From positions 62,001 to 126,000 of the forward strand of contig NZ_CANLRG010000008.1 in the NCBI RefSeq assembly GCF_947493565.1: DNA of 64,000 nucleotides. Reading direction: 5' to 3'. Shown one piece after another: positions 16,715 through 26,766 of the stretch. Made by a program: the position numbers and the translations under genes. Under the pieces are notes generated by a model that saw only the letters and a program-made list of their open reading frames with translations, was not told the DNA's origin and did no database searches. Within the stretch, counting starts at the first letter, position 1. Every line of letters begins with the position of its first letter. The stretch is from an uncultured Lutibacter sp. Lineage in GTDB: Bacteria > Bacteroidota > Bacteroidia > Flavobacteriales > Flavobacteriaceae.

Positions 16715-18826
16715 ATGATGATTAGAAAATTTAAAATTTTATTATCCTTATTTTTTGTTGTTAGCTTATTTACAAGTTTTCAAACTGTAGCTAACCCAGA
16801 CCCAAAAGATAAAATTTTATTAACCATTTTAAAATATGTTTTGACAGAAGGACATTATGAACCTCATGAAATTAATGACGCTTTTTCTGAAAGAATATAT
16901 TTTGACTTTTTAGATAGATTAGATCCAGCTAAAAGATATTTTCTACAATCGGACGTTGATGAGTTTTCAAAATATAAAACACAAATTGATGATCAAATAA
17001 ATAATAAAGATTTAACATTTTTCTTTACAGTTTATGAGCGTTTTAAACAACGAACAAATGAATCTAAAAATTACTATCAAGAAATTTTAAAACATCCTTT
17101 CGATTTTAGTAAAGATGAAATTTTAAATGTTGATTATGAAAAAGCTCCATATGCAACAAATAAAAATCAATTATTAAATGTTTGGCATAAACAACTTAAA
17201 TTTAGTACGCTTTCTCGTTTATATGATAAATTAACTGATGAAGAAGATAAGAAAAAAGAAGATGCTTCTTATGTTATGAAATCTATCAATGAGCTTGAAA
17301 AAGAATCTAGAGAAGCCACACGAATAGGCATGAAAGAATCTTTTGAAAGATTTGATGAATTGACCTATTCTGATTGGTTTTCAACTTTCATCAATTGTAT
17401 TGCAGAAGAGTTTGACCCTCATACCACGTATTTTGATCCAAGTGTAAAAAAACGTTTTGATATTTCAATGGCGGGTAAATTAGAAGGTATTGGAGCTAGG
17501 CTTCAAAAGAAAAATGATTATACCAAAGTAAGTGAATTGATTTCTGGAGGTCCAGCTTGGAAACAAGGTGAACTTGAAGTAGGAGATTTAATTACTAAAG
17601 TTGCTCAAGGTGATGAAGACCCTGTTGACATTGTTGGAATGAGGTTAGATGATGCCATTGAGTATATTAAAGGTAAAAAAGGAACTGAAGTTAGGCTAAC
17701 AGTTAAAAAAGTAGATGGTACCATAAAAGAAATTTCAATTATTAGAGATGTTGTTGAATTGGAAGAAACTTTTGTAAAATCTAGTATTGTAAAAAAAGAA
17801 GGTCGAACTTTTGGAGTGATTCATTTGCCAAAATTCTATATAGATTTTGACGAGAAAAACTTTAGAAATTCTGCTACTGATATGGAGCAAGAAATTGAAC
17901 GTTTGAAAAAAGAAAACGTTGAAGGATTAGTATTAGACTTAAGAAACAACGGTGGAGGCTCTCTTCAAACCGCTATAGAAATAACTGGATTGTTTATTGA
18001 TAAAGGTCCTGTTGTACAAGTAAAGTACCGCGATAGAGCTCCAGATATAAAAAAAGATAAAAATTCAAAAATTCAATGGGATGGTCCTTTAGTAGTATTA
18101 GTAAATGAACTTTCAGCATCTGCCTCAGAAATTTTTGCAGCAGCTATGCAAGACTATAAAAGAGCAGTTATAATTGGGGGTAAACAAACCTATGGAAAAG
18201 GCACAGTGCAAAGTGTTTTAGACTTAAATAGATATCATAGTTTAAAAGAAGATTTTGGTGCTTTGAAAATGACTATTCAAAAATTTTATAGAATTAATGG
18301 AGGTTCAACACAACTTGAAGGAGTTCATTCTGATATTATGTTACCAGACAGATTTACTTATATGGAAATTGGTGAACGTGATTTAGAAAACCCTTTAAAA
18401 TTTGATAAAGTTCCTCAAGCCAATTACTCACTTTGGAATAACTACCAAAACTATGATACTGCTATAAATAATAGTAAAAAACGAGTAGCAAGTAACCATT
18501 ATTTTAAACTAATAAATCAAAATGCTAAATGGTTAAAAAAATCTCAAGATGACACTATCATTTATTTAAATTTAAATGAATACAAAAAAGATATAGAAAA
18601 CAACAAAAATGAATCTTTAAAATATAAATCTATAAGAAATTATACCACTAACTTAACCTTTAACTCTCCTTTATACGAAAAGCCGTTAATAGAAAGTGAT
18701 AAAGATTTAGCTGAAAAAAGAGAAACTTGGCATAAAAATTTAAAAAAAGACATTTACGTTGAAGAAGCTTTGAATGTTTTAAGTGAATTAAAAATTAAAC
18801 CTCAGCATCATTTAGTTAAAAATTAA
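16715..18826 (+). CDS. carboxy-terminal (tail-specific) processing protease, S41 family
   Basis: A periplasmic serine protease of the Prc/Tsp type that trims C-termini of envelope proteins. The 703 residues have a signal sequence (RKFKILLSLFFVVSLFTSFQTVA), a helical N-terminal domain, a PDZ domain (about 240-330; GKLEGIGARLQKKN..VSELISGGPAWKQGELEVGDLI) and the S41 core with LRNNGGGSLQTA, NELSASASEIFAAA (catalytic Ser) and GGKQTYGKGTVQ (catalytic Lys). Length and order fit Prc rather than the shorter CtpA type. ATGs at 16715 and 16718 are equally possible starts. The gene is monocistronic, with a terminator at 18852. Confidence 0.93.
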   Translation: MMIRKFKILLSLFFVVSLFTSFQTVANPDPKDKILLTILKYVLTEGHYEPHEINDAFSERIYFDFLDRLDPAKRYFLQSDVDEFSKYKTQIDDQINNKDLTFFFTVYERFKQRTNESKNYYQEILKHPFDFSKDEILNVDYEKAPYATNKNQLLNVWHKQLKFSTLSRLYDKLTDEEDKKKEDASYVMKSINELEKESREATRIGMKESFERFDELTYSDWFSTFINCIAEEFDPHTTYFDPSVKKRFDISMAGKLEGIGARLQKKNDYTKVSELISGGPAWKQGELEVGDLITKVAQGDEDPVDIVGMRLDDAIEYIKGKKGTEVRLTVKKVDGTIKEISIIRDVVELEETFVKSSIVKKEGRTFGVIHLPKFYIDFDEKNFRNSATDMEQEIERLKKENVEGLVLDLRNNGGGSLQTAIEITGLFIDKGPVVQVKYRDRAPDIKKDKNSKIQWDGPLVVLVNELSASASEIFAAAMQDYKRAVIIGGKQTYGKGTVQSVLDLNRYHSLKEDFGALKMTIQKFYRINGGSTQLEGVHSDIMLPDRFTYMEIGERDLENPLKFDKVPQANYSLWNNYQNYDTAINNSKKRVASNHYFKLINQNAKWLKKSQDDTIIYLNLNEYKKDIENNKNESLKYKSIRNYTTNLTFNSPLYEKPLIESDKDLAEKRETWHKNLKKDIYVEEALNVLSELKIKPQHHLVKN

Positions 18827-19174
18827 TTTTTACTTTTTATATTAATAATCAAACCCCTTTCGTTGATAAAAAACATTGAAAGGGGTTGTTTTTATGTTTA
18901 TTAGAAAATTTTTCCATACCTATAAACTTAGATTTTTAATGCAACCTATTTTGACTTCAAAAAATATAAGTTATTTTTTTTTTGTATTTTGTTATTAAAT
19001 CAAAAAAATCAAACTCATTATTAACCCTAATTTTAATGCTATAATAAATACAATTTAAAATATACTGAACTCATATTTTTTTCTATAAGGGTAACAATTT
19101 TTGTTTTTTTTGATATATCACTAAAAGCCTTATTAAATGGTAAGGAAGCTATTAACAAAAAGTCAAATTTTATT
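18827..19174. other. 348-base intergenic region
   Basis: It contains the terminator of the protease gene (18852-18893) and then very AT-rich sequence leading to the surface-protein pair. No TAnnTTTG box at normal spacing and no RNA gene was recognised; a 34-codon ATG frame at about 18894 starts inside the terminator T-run and is not credible. Confidence 0.5.
18852..18893 (+). terminator. Rho-independent terminator after the tail-specific protease gene
   Basis: AACCCCTTT (18852-18860) pairs with AAAGGGGTT (18879-18887) and is followed by GTTTTT. The stem is GC-rich for this genome, and the loop is 18 bases. It lies 25 bases after the stop codon. Confidence 0.8.
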
Positions 19175-21295
19175 ATGAAAAAATTAGGTATTCTTGTTTT
19201 TTTTGTATGTGTTACCTTTGGGTATTCTCAAAAAAAAATAACAGAACTAGAAAAAAACAACTCTAGTTTAGTTGAAGTTTTGATAACTACTGGCATTTCT
19301 TCTGCTACATCAACATTTAGTGACAATTCTTATGCTGCTGATGGTAGTTTTATCGAACTATCTTCAACTTACTATTTTTCTAAAATTGGATTAGGAATTT
19401 CTCTAGGAGGTTTTTCAAACCCAACCGAAGGAAATTTACGGAATTTTGCCAATGAAGTTTCTTATCCTGTTAAATTTAATTCTGAAAAATGGAAAACTTC
19501 ATACTATAGCATTGGTCCAAACTACAAAACAACTTTTGGCAGTTTAGAAACAACTATTTTTGGTCGAGCCGGAATCATGCTTGTCAAACCAATTTCATTA
19601 GAAGGTAATTTTACTTCCGAAAATGTAGATGTTTCCACTACCATACCTGTTTACAATTATAATACAAACGAAACATCAAATATTGGTTTTTATAATGCTG
19701 GTATTAGATTGGGTTATAAATTACATCCAAATTGGGGTTTGTATGCAACAGCCAATTATTTGTCAGCTTTTTCTGATGGAATTACTGCCATAGATGGTCG
19801 TAAACAATTTATTGATATTAATAAAGATGGTGTAATAAATGAAGTAGATATTATTAGACAAGATGGAACGCAAATTGAGTTCAAATACACCGAAAAAAAC
19901 ATCCAACCACAAGTATTTAATTACGGTTTTGGCGTAAGCTATAATTTTGGCAAAAAGCTTACCACATCTAATAAAAATAAGAAGCAATCATCAAGAGAGA
20001 ATTCAAACCCATATTTTGTTTCTAATGAATTAAAAGATAAAATGATTGCTAAAAATAGTGGCTCTGTTGTATTTACCAATCCTTCAAAAAAAGACAAGAA
20101 ACAACAAAAAATAATTGGTGTTTTACCAAAAAATAACAGTGTTTTTAAAAATTCAAGTGAAATTAAAAATTTTACTTGGAAAGTAATTGGCACTAAAATT
20201 TTAAACCCTCAATACATTATTGAAGTTACTAAAATTGGAAATAACCAAAAATCACAACGTATATATATTGAAAAAACTTCAAGTACATCTTTAAATACAT
20301 TGCAAATTTTTAAAGATCACCAATTAAGTGATGGTCAATACCGATGGAAAGTTACTGAAACATCCACAGGAAACTCATCAGCACCAATGTTTTTTACTTT
20401 CAGTAATTGCGAAATAGATTTTACCATTTCAAATGAAGAAATTGAATGTTTAGGATATGAAGGCGAAAACAGAAAATTTAAAATTTGTTTTGATTCAACT
20501 TATTCAAGTACATCAGGTGATTTAACATATACAAACCCTAGTTCAGGTTTATCTGTTTTCGACCAAACCTATTCACCTTTATCTTATACTTTAGTGAGTC
20601 CAAATCCCACACTTTTAACTCAAATTGGAGCAAGCACCACCACAATAAGCTACTGTTTTGAAGTAACTGTTTCTGCAAGTGTAACCTCAATTGGTTTTGG
20701 TTTACAAGGAGATGATTTAGATCCAAGTCCTATTTTATGCCAACCAGGCGTTAGTGTCAATTTTGATGAATTACCTAATTGCATTTGCGAAGAATGCGAA
20801 GAAATGGATCTTTCTTTTGATAATTTTAATATTTCATTGAATGGAACAAATGGTAATCAATTTAATTTTAATGGCGATATTAATGTAAGTGTTCCTATAT
20901 ATGGTATTGAATTTCAAATACAATCTTATAGTTATTCAGCCAACCCTTCAGCTTGTTCAAAAGGTGTTAGTACTGTTGAAGAATCGGGCATGTTTTTAAT
21001 GCCAGGAACCACTATTAATGGATCAACATCTTTACAGCTTATAAATGAAACTGCTTCTGGAAGCCTAAGTTCTAATAACAATGCCACAAAAAACGTAAAA
21101 TATACAAGTAATTCGATTTTAACAGGTGCAATTCCTGTAAACTTAACTATTGGTTTACCAGGCCCAATCTCTGGTTTCGATCCAAGTTGTTGTGAAATTG
21201 AATATACTGTTTGTATAAAAGTTAAAGTCTTTTATGAAGAAAGCAATTGCAAATCGTGTGTATTTACTCATTGTTTCACCTTTAATAACCAATAA
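19175..21295 (+). CDS. surface protein: outer-membrane barrel domain plus Cys-rich C-terminal module
   Basis: A 706-residue exported protein (signal MKKLGILVFFVCVTFGYSQ). Residues ~25-265 look like an outer-membrane beta-barrel, with alternating strands ending in VFNYGFGVSYNFGKKL and an EF-hand-like DINKDGVINEVD loop. Residues ~310-410 resemble an Fn3-like fold (FTWKVIG..QYIIEVTKIG..DGQYRWKVTET). The C-terminal part is rich in paired cysteines (CICEECEEMD, CCEIEYTVCIKVKV, CKSCVFTHCF) and has a counterpart in the next gene. I recognise no family for the whole. It is followed after 11 bases by the larger surface protein and is surely co-transcribed with it. Confidence 0.7.
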   Translation: MKKLGILVFFVCVTFGYSQKKITELEKNNSSLVEVLITTGISSATSTFSDNSYAADGSFIELSSTYYFSKIGLGISLGGFSNPTEGNLRNFANEVSYPVKFNSEKWKTSYYSIGPNYKTTFGSLETTIFGRAGIMLVKPISLEGNFTSENVDVSTTIPVYNYNTNETSNIGFYNAGIRLGYKLHPNWGLYATANYLSAFSDGITAIDGRKQFIDINKDGVINEVDIIRQDGTQIEFKYTEKNIQPQVFNYGFGVSYNFGKKLTTSNKNKKQSSRENSNPYFVSNELKDKMIAKNSGSVVFTNPSKKDKKQQKIIGVLPKNNSVFKNSSEIKNFTWKVIGTKILNPQYIIEVTKIGNNQKSQRIYIEKTSSTSLNTLQIFKDHQLSDGQYRWKVTETSTGNSSAPMFFTFSNCEIDFTISNEEIECLGYEGENRKFKICFDSTYSSTSGDLTYTNPSSGLSVFDQTYSPLSYTLVSPNPTLLTQIGASTTTISYCFEVTVSASVTSIGFGLQGDDLDPSPILCQPGVSVNFDELPNCICEECEEMDLSFDNFNISLNGTNGNQFNFNGDINVSVPIYGIEFQIQSYSYSANPSACSKGVSTVEESGMFLMPGTTINGSTSLQLINETASGSLSSNNNATKNVKYTSNSILTGAIPVNLTIGLPGPISGFDPSCCEIEYTVCIKVKVFYEESNCKSCVFTHCFTFNNQ

Positions 21296-21306
21296 AAATT
21301 ACTATC

Positions 21307-24300
21307 ATGAAAAATATATTATATCCATTCAAAACATATATGTTGCTAGTATTTTTATTTGCAACAACCATAATACAATCTCAAATTGCAGTAAATACTT
21401 CACCTAATACAAATACTTGCAATTTAAACGGTGACAATGTTACAGTTTCTGTACCAACAGAAGCTTTAACAGGAGACAACATCCCTTTAAACATTACTTT
21501 ACCAGGAAGTTATGATGCTGGCTGCGTAAAAACGGTTAGTATAACCAATTCATCGAACTTAATATTTCAAAGTTCTGGTGCCATTCCTTTTACTGATATG
21601 GGAGGAGGCACCTACCAAAATGCACCATCCCCTACTTTAAACGGTAATGATGGTCATAATTTTAATGTATTTTATAAATTTCCTGGTTATATAACTTGTA
21701 ATGGAACTGTTGGAACGTTTGATGTTACAGTAACTTTAGATTGTGCTGGTGTTATTACTACGTGTACAACTTCTGTAAATGTTATAGCAAGGGCTGCAAA
21801 TTATTGGTCAATTTCTAAAGAATTTGTAACTGGTGATTTAACTTGTGGGCTTTCCACTTGGAAAATTAAACTACATCATAATAATCCAAATGGGTCTGGT
21901 TTAGGAACTTATAAACTGTCAGGAACCATAACAGAAAGTCCTTCTGTACCTGTAGTAAGTGGAGCTGTACATACGGTAAATTATTCAATGGCTAGTAACT
22001 CTTTTTACACTAAATATATAACGCTTCAAAATTGTGCACCAGAAGGTTCAATAATTACTAATGTTGCAAATTATAATTTTACCTTAGGAGATGGAACTTG
22101 CGGTACAATGTCTGGTTCCATATCAGCCAATTCAGATCCGTTAGTTTCTCCAAATACAGATTTATCTTTTGTAAAATATGCTTACGATAATAATGGATAT
22201 CCATATACACATCCATATTTTAACATTCCTCCTGGGTGTGCTGGAAAATATCGAATTCAGGCTAAAAACAATGGAAATGTACCTTGGACAAACCTTGTTA
22301 TTACAGATAACTTTAATATTCCCGGAATAACAATTACAGGAATAAGCCCACCTATAGGATGGTCTGTTACACCTTCAATACCACCTTATTCAAACATCTT
22401 TTATACATTTACAGCGCCTTCTGGTTTTATTTTAAATCCTGGCGAAGAAATTAATATATGGGTAGATTTTGAAGTGAATTTAACAACTAGTTCAGGTACA
22501 ACTATTTCAAATTCAGCTAATATAGATTATCAAGCAGTTGGAACAGGAAGTGGAAATGGTTCTGGAGGAGGTTCATCTCCTTGTCCAGCTATCAACTGTC
22601 CTACCATAGATACCTCGCTTCAAAATAAAACAACTTCTGTAGATTTTGATGTTGCTACACCTGAACCAAGAGGTTCTATTAAAAAATGTATTTTAAATCC
22701 TCCAAGCACCATTGTTCCACCAATTTATCAAATTGGAGATATCATTGAATTTAGTGTTATGATTGGAAATTCTGGCTCAGGTAATTTATCTACAACCTTA
22801 ACCGATGTTTTTGGTATGCCAGGTCAAAATTTAGAAATACTACCAGGAACTATTACGTATGAATATTATGCCGACCAAAACAGAGGCTATAGAAATAGTT
22901 GCAGCCCACCTTTTGGAGCTCCAATTTCACCTCCTTTTCCAGTAACAGCTAACACCACAGATTTACAAAATCCGTTTTGGAATATTACCAATATGCCTGG
23001 TATTTGTGATTACAACCGATCAAATTTCTTAATCATAAAATTTAATGCTGAAGTTTTAGCACAACTTTATGGAACTAAAACTAATGTTGCAAGTATTCCA
23101 AGTACCACCGGTTTTGGGACACATTCTAGCGCTGTAAATTATACAATAGATCAAGTTGGTATTTTAGGTATTTTTAAAAAAGCTAATACAGAGATTGTTG
23201 AAAATGGTCAATCCTTCAATTATACTATTACAGTTTCTAATAATGGAAGTGTACCTTTAGATAACATCGTAATTACTGATATGCTACCTGACTGTGTTTC
23301 AGTTAACGGACAAATAGCTATTGAAGATTCTTATGCTACTCCAATTCCGTTTACAACTTCTGGCGGATTGATAATTAATATTAACCCAACAACTCAAATA
23401 TTCCCTGGAAACGATTTTACCATTACCATTCCAGTAGTTAAATCTGGCGGAGGAAACTGTTGTAACGAAAGTGTTTCGGCTACTGCAGAAATGACAACTT
23501 CTGGTGTAGAATTAAGTGCTAATTATGGAAGCCCAGAAGCTCCTGCAGCATGTGTAACCGGAACAGAATGTTGTGATGTTGAAGATTTTGAGGCAACTAT
23601 TCAAGAAAATAATGGGACTTTTAATGTTAGTATTAACGGAGGAAGTGTTCCAATACAAGAAGTAGAAATTTCTATGGTAGATTACCATATCGAATATTCT
23701 GATCGAGCCTGTAAACCAGATGATTTAGGTCTATTTGGAACCTTAACTACTTCAACTACAAATCTGGGTAATTTAATTTTAAATACTGGAGATAATGGTA
23801 CCAGCAGTTTAACTTGGCAACTTGGAAATCCATCCATTATAAATGGAGTAGTTAATTTAGATATTTTGTATCCAGAAGTTTTAAATTTAGAATGTTGCGA
23901 TGTTGATTTTTATTTCTGTTTAAAAGTAAAAGTTAAAGATGTTAACTGTAATGTTTGTGAAAAAATAATATGTTTTTCAAGCGATCAACAAACTGAACCA
24001 GAACCTTGTGATATTAATATTGAACCTTTCAATTCAGATAAGAAATACTGTGTAGGTGAAACCATAAATTTAAATTGGTCTGGTACTACTCCAACTGGTC
24101 TAGTTAATATTTCATTATTTGACAATACAAACGGAGTAGTGTATTCAGTTTTAGCAACTGGAATTCCTAATACAGGTTCATTTACTTATACAATACCACC
24201 ATCAATACCTTGTGACCCTCCAAGAGTTTGGTCTTTTATTGTTGAAGATGCTGAACGTTTATGTTTAGATAAAAGTGATCGGTTTATAATTGAATGTTGT

Positions 24301-25317
24301 GATCAGCAAAGTGAATGTGATTGTGGTGAATGGATAGAAAACAGTGTTTCTATAAAAGGATATCATAAAAAAATTCCAAAAAACCCAAAACAAAAAATCT
24401 ATTTTCAATCAAATTTTGAGAAAAAAATTGAATGTGGAAATGAAATTGAATTAAAGCCAACCATGAACTACACATTTACAGCACCAAATTATGTTTGTAA
24501 TCCTGAAAGTTGTGATGTTGAATATAAATGGACAGTTGTAGATCCAGATGGCATTATACTATCTGATAATGGTAAAACTTTTAATTATACTTTTACTAGC
24601 TATGGAACTTACAAAATAATATTTACACCAATTTGTGGCGGAATTAGATGTGAACCTTGTATAATTTATGTCAATATTGAAAAATTTATTGAATATGAAC
24701 CGGGACCTATTGGTATTCCTTATGAGCTTCCAAACAAGATTGGCAGTGTATATAACCCCAAAACAGGTAAAACATGGATGAATAAAAACCTTGGAGCAAC
24801 TCGGGTAGCCACAAGTCCAACAGATGCTTTAGCTTTTGGAGATCTATATCAATGGGGACGTTTAACAGATGGACATGAAAAAAGGTCAAGTAATACCATA
24901 GGCACTTTAAGCAATTCTGACATCCCTGGACATGGGAAATTTATAACAACAAGCAATTCACAATCTGATTGGCGAAGTTCTAAAAACAACGCACTTTGGC
25001 AAGGCTCAAATGGAACTAACAACCCTTGTCCATCTGGTTATAGGCTACCTACAGAAGCCGAATTAAATGCCGAACGTTTAACTTGGGTTACCAATGATGC
25101 AGCTGGAGCTTTTGCCTCTCCTTTAAAATGGGTTTTGGCAGGTGCACGTAACAAAAATGGGTCTTTAGACACCTCAAACAAAGGCTATTACTGGTCAAGT
25201 AGTATAAGTGGAAACGATGCTAAATCATTACGTATATTTAATGCGAATGCTAATATTTATGGGGGAATGGTTCCTAATCGTGGTGCTGGATTTTCTGTAC
25301 GTTGTATAAAAAATTAA
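21307..25317 (+). CDS. large DUF11/FISUMP cysteine-rich surface protein
   Basis: A 1336-residue secreted protein (signal ending LFATTIIQSQ). In order: an N-terminal beta-rich region; at least two DUF11-like repeats (YRIQAKNNGNVPWTNLVITDNF; FNYTITVSNNGSVPLDNIVITDMLPDC); a Cys-rich module (CCDVEDFEATI to VNCNVCEKIICF) shared with the previous gene; Ig/PKD-like segments (VEYKWTVVDPDGIILSDNG); and a C-terminal FISUMP domain of about 190 residues (VYNPKTGKTWMNKNLGA, NPCPSGYRLPTEAEL, GYYWSSS, GFSVRCIKN), related to formylglycine-enzyme/lectin-like folds. No type IX sorting domain is visible. It probably acts at the cell surface in adhesion or binding; the function is unknown. A palindromic terminator follows. 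Confidence 0.75.
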   Translation: MKNILYPFKTYMLLVFLFATTIIQSQIAVNTSPNTNTCNLNGDNVTVSVPTEALTGDNIPLNITLPGSYDAGCVKTVSITNSSNLIFQSSGAIPFTDMGGGTYQNAPSPTLNGNDGHNFNVFYKFPGYITCNGTVGTFDVTVTLDCAGVITTCTTSVNVIARAANYWSISKEFVTGDLTCGLSTWKIKLHHNNPNGSGLGTYKLSGTITESPSVPVVSGAVHTVNYSMASNSFYTKYITLQNCAPEGSIITNVANYNFTLGDGTCGTMSGSISANSDPLVSPNTDLSFVKYAYDNNGYPYTHPYFNIPPGCAGKYRIQAKNNGNVPWTNLVITDNFNIPGITITGISPPIGWSVTPSIPPYSNIFYTFTAPSGFILNPGEEINIWVDFEVNLTTSSGTTISNSANIDYQAVGTGSGNGSGGGSSPCPAINCPTIDTSLQNKTTSVDFDVATPEPRGSIKKCILNPPSTIVPPIYQIGDIIEFSVMIGNSGSGNLSTTLTDVFGMPGQNLEILPGTITYEYYADQNRGYRNSCSPPFGAPISPPFPVTANTTDLQNPFWNITNMPGICDYNRSNFLIIKFNAEVLAQLYGTKTNVASIPSTTGFGTHSSAVNYTIDQVGILGIFKKANTEIVENGQSFNYTITVSNNGSVPLDNIVITDMLPDCVSVNGQIAIEDSYATPIPFTTSGGLIININPTTQIFPGNDFTITIPVVKSGGGNCCNESVSATAEMTTSGVELSANYGSPEAPAACVTGTECCDVEDFEATIQENNGTFNVSINGGSVPIQEVEISMVDYHIEYSDRACKPDDLGLFGTLTTSTTNLGNLILNTGDNGTSSLTWQLGNPSIINGVVNLDILYPEVLNLECCDVDFYFCLKVKVKDVNCNVCEKIICFSSDQQTEPEPCDINIEPFNSDKKYCVGETINLNWSGTTPTGLVNISLFDNTNGVVYSVLATGIPNTGSFTYTIPPSIPCDPPRVWSFIVEDAERLCLDKSDRFIIECCDQQSECDCGEWIENSVSIKGYHKKIPKNPKQKIYFQSNFEKKIECGNEIELKPTMNYTFTAPNYVCNPESCDVEYKWTVVDPDGIILSDNGKTFNYTFTSYGTYKIIFTPICGGIRCEPCIIYVNIEKFIEYEPGPIGIPYELPNKIGSVYNPKTGKTWMNKNLGATRVATSPTDALAFGDLYQWGRLTDGHEKRSSNTIGTLSNSDIPGHGKFITTSNSQSDWRSSKNNALWQGSNGTNNPCPSGYRLPTEAELNAERLTWVTNDAAGAFASPLKWVLAGARNKNGSLDTSNKGYYWSSSISGNDAKSLRIFNANANIYGGMVPNRGAGFSVRCIKN

Positions 25318-25382
25318 AAAAAAGGATTGGTTCGTTTTAAATGAACCTTAAATTAACTAAATTAGTAGTTTATAATTGTTTT

Positions 25383-25413
25383 AAAAGAGTCGAGAAATTT
25401 CTCGACTCTTTTT
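25383..25413 (+). terminator. palindromic terminator after the surface-protein pair
   Basis: Bases 25383-25397 (AAAAGAGTCGAGAAA) and 25398-25412 are exact reverse complements, a 30-base perfect palindrome with A-run and T-run ends. It ends 40 bases before the thioesterase ATG and can act in both directions. Confidence 0.75.
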
Positions 25414-25452
25414 ACGTTTTACCTTAAATTAGCAACTTCAAAAAAATATCAA

Positions 25453-25902
25453 ATGAATTTCGAAGTATTATTTAAAACAAAATGGTCTGATTTTGACCCA
25501 AATCGTCATATGAGACATACAGCGTATAATGATTATGCTGCTGAAGTTAGAGTTCGGTATTTTCAAGAACATGGGCTGTCTATTAATGAATTTGCCAAAC
25601 TAAATATTGGTCCTATTTTATTTAAAGAAGAAACTTCTTTTTACAAAGAAATTCATATAGGTGAAAATATTACAGTAAAAATGGAATTAGAAGGAGTTTC
25701 AAAAGAGATTGAACGTTGGCGTTTTAATCATCAAATTTTTAATGAAGCTGGAAAACTTTCTGCCGAAATAAAAGTTTATGGTGCTTGGATAGATTTAGAA
25801 AAACGTAAATTAACTTCTCCTCCTGCTGAATTTGTAAAGATTTTTGAAGACTTACCTAAAACTTCTAACTTTAAAGAAATTCCATTAAAAAGTGAAAAAT
25901 AG
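25453..25902 (+). CDS. 4HBT-type acyl-CoA thioesterase
   Basis: A 149-residue hotdog-fold protein. The N-terminus reads FKTKWSDFDPNRHMRHTAYNDYAAEVRVRYFQEHG, the pattern of 4-hydroxybenzoyl-CoA thioesterase-like enzymes, where the Asp of SDFDPNRHM lies near the active site. Members hydrolyse acyl-CoA thioesters in the cytoplasm; the acyl group cannot be inferred here. It overlaps the following nuclease gene by 11 bases, so the two are translationally coupled, although no functional link is obvious. Confidence 0.85.
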   Translation: MNFEVLFKTKWSDFDPNRHMRHTAYNDYAAEVRVRYFQEHGLSINEFAKLNIGPILFKEETSFYKEIHIGENITVKMELEGVSKEIERWRFNHQIFNEAGKLSAEIKVYGAWIDLEKRKLTSPPAEFVKIFEDLPKTSNFKEIPLKSEK

Positions 25903-26683
25903 GAAAACTATTTATGCCATAATTGCATTGTTATTTGCATGTATATTATATATCTATGATAATTATGATGTGGAAGAAAAAAACATTTCTTTTTCTTCAA
26001 ATTTCAACTATTTACCTACGTCAACCACTGGACAAATAATACATCACAATTATTATTCTCTTTCTTATAATGAAAAATTTGAACAAGCTGAATGGGTTGC
26101 TTATGAATTAACTTTGGAACATCTTTCAAACCAAAATTTTAAAAGACCGTACTTTGAAAAAGATTCAAAAGTAAAAACTCAAAGTGCCAACTACAAAAAT
26201 TATAAAAACTCTGGTTATAACAAAGGTCATTTATGTCCAGCTGGTGATCGTAAATTTTCAAAAGAAGCCTTTAACGAAACTTTTTTAACTTCTAATATTA
26301 CTCCTCAATTGTATGAATTTAATGCTGGTATATGGAACAGATTGGAGCAAAAAGTACGTTATTGGGTACAAAAATATGATAAATTATATGTGATTACTGG
26401 TGGAGTTTTATCTAAAAATTTAAAAACAATTGGCAGTGAAAAAGTAGCTGTTCCAACACAATTTTATAAAATTATATTAGATTACCATCAACCAAAAATT
26501 AAAGCTATTGCTTTTTTAATTCCTCACAAAGCTTCAGAAAAAGGTTTGTATAACTTTGTGGTTACTATTGATGAAATTGAAAACTTAACCGGAATTGATT
26601 TTTTCCCAGAATTACCTGATGAAATAGAATCTAAACTCGAAAAATCTTCCAACTACACTAATTGGAATTTTAGAAATTTTTAA
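25892..26683 (+). CDS. DNA/RNA non-specific endonuclease, membrane-anchored or secreted
   Basis: A 263-residue His-Me finger nuclease. An N-terminal hydrophobic segment (residues ~6-22) serves as signal or anchor. The catalytic block is GYNKGHLCPAGDRKFSKEA, with His113 as the general base, a variant of the DRGH motif, followed by TSNITPQLYEFNAGIWNRLE, where Asn144 fits the metal ligand of Serratia-type nucleases. Start: no ATG is available near the N-terminus and a GTG at 25892 gives the hydrophobic leader, so I use GTG, overlapping the thioesterase gene by 11 bases. Likely role: degrading extracellular nucleic acid for nutrients. Confidence 0.88.
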   Translation: MKNRKTIYAIIALLFACILYIYDNYDVEEKNISFSSNFNYLPTSTTGQIIHHNYYSLSYNEKFEQAEWVAYELTLEHLSNQNFKRPYFEKDSKVKTQSANYKNYKNSGYNKGHLCPAGDRKFSKEAFNETFLTSNITPQLYEFNAGIWNRLEQKVRYWVQKYDKLYVITGGVLSKNLKTIGSEKVAVPTQFYKIILDYHQPKIKAIAFLIPHKASEKGLYNFVVTIDEIENLTGIDFFPELPDEIESKLEKSSNYTNWNFRNF

Positions 26684-26766
26684 AAATAGGGTAACAAATT
26701 TTAGTATTTGTTGATATAATTAAAACAAAAGCTGAATAATAAAATCCTTATACGTTTAGATATTAA

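Noticed and set aside
18894-18998. A 34-codon ATG frame after the protease gene
   Set aside because: It starts at the terminator T-run, is AT-driven and has no ribosome-site or homology support.
24720-25317. C-terminal region of the large surface protein as a type IX sorting domain
   Set aside because: The sequence is a FISUMP domain that runs to the stop codon, with no separate sorting domain after it.
26693-26712. AACAAAT..ATTTGTT inverted repeat between the nuclease and the activase
   Set aside because: Only 7 AT-rich pairs, without a T-run; too weak to call a terminator.
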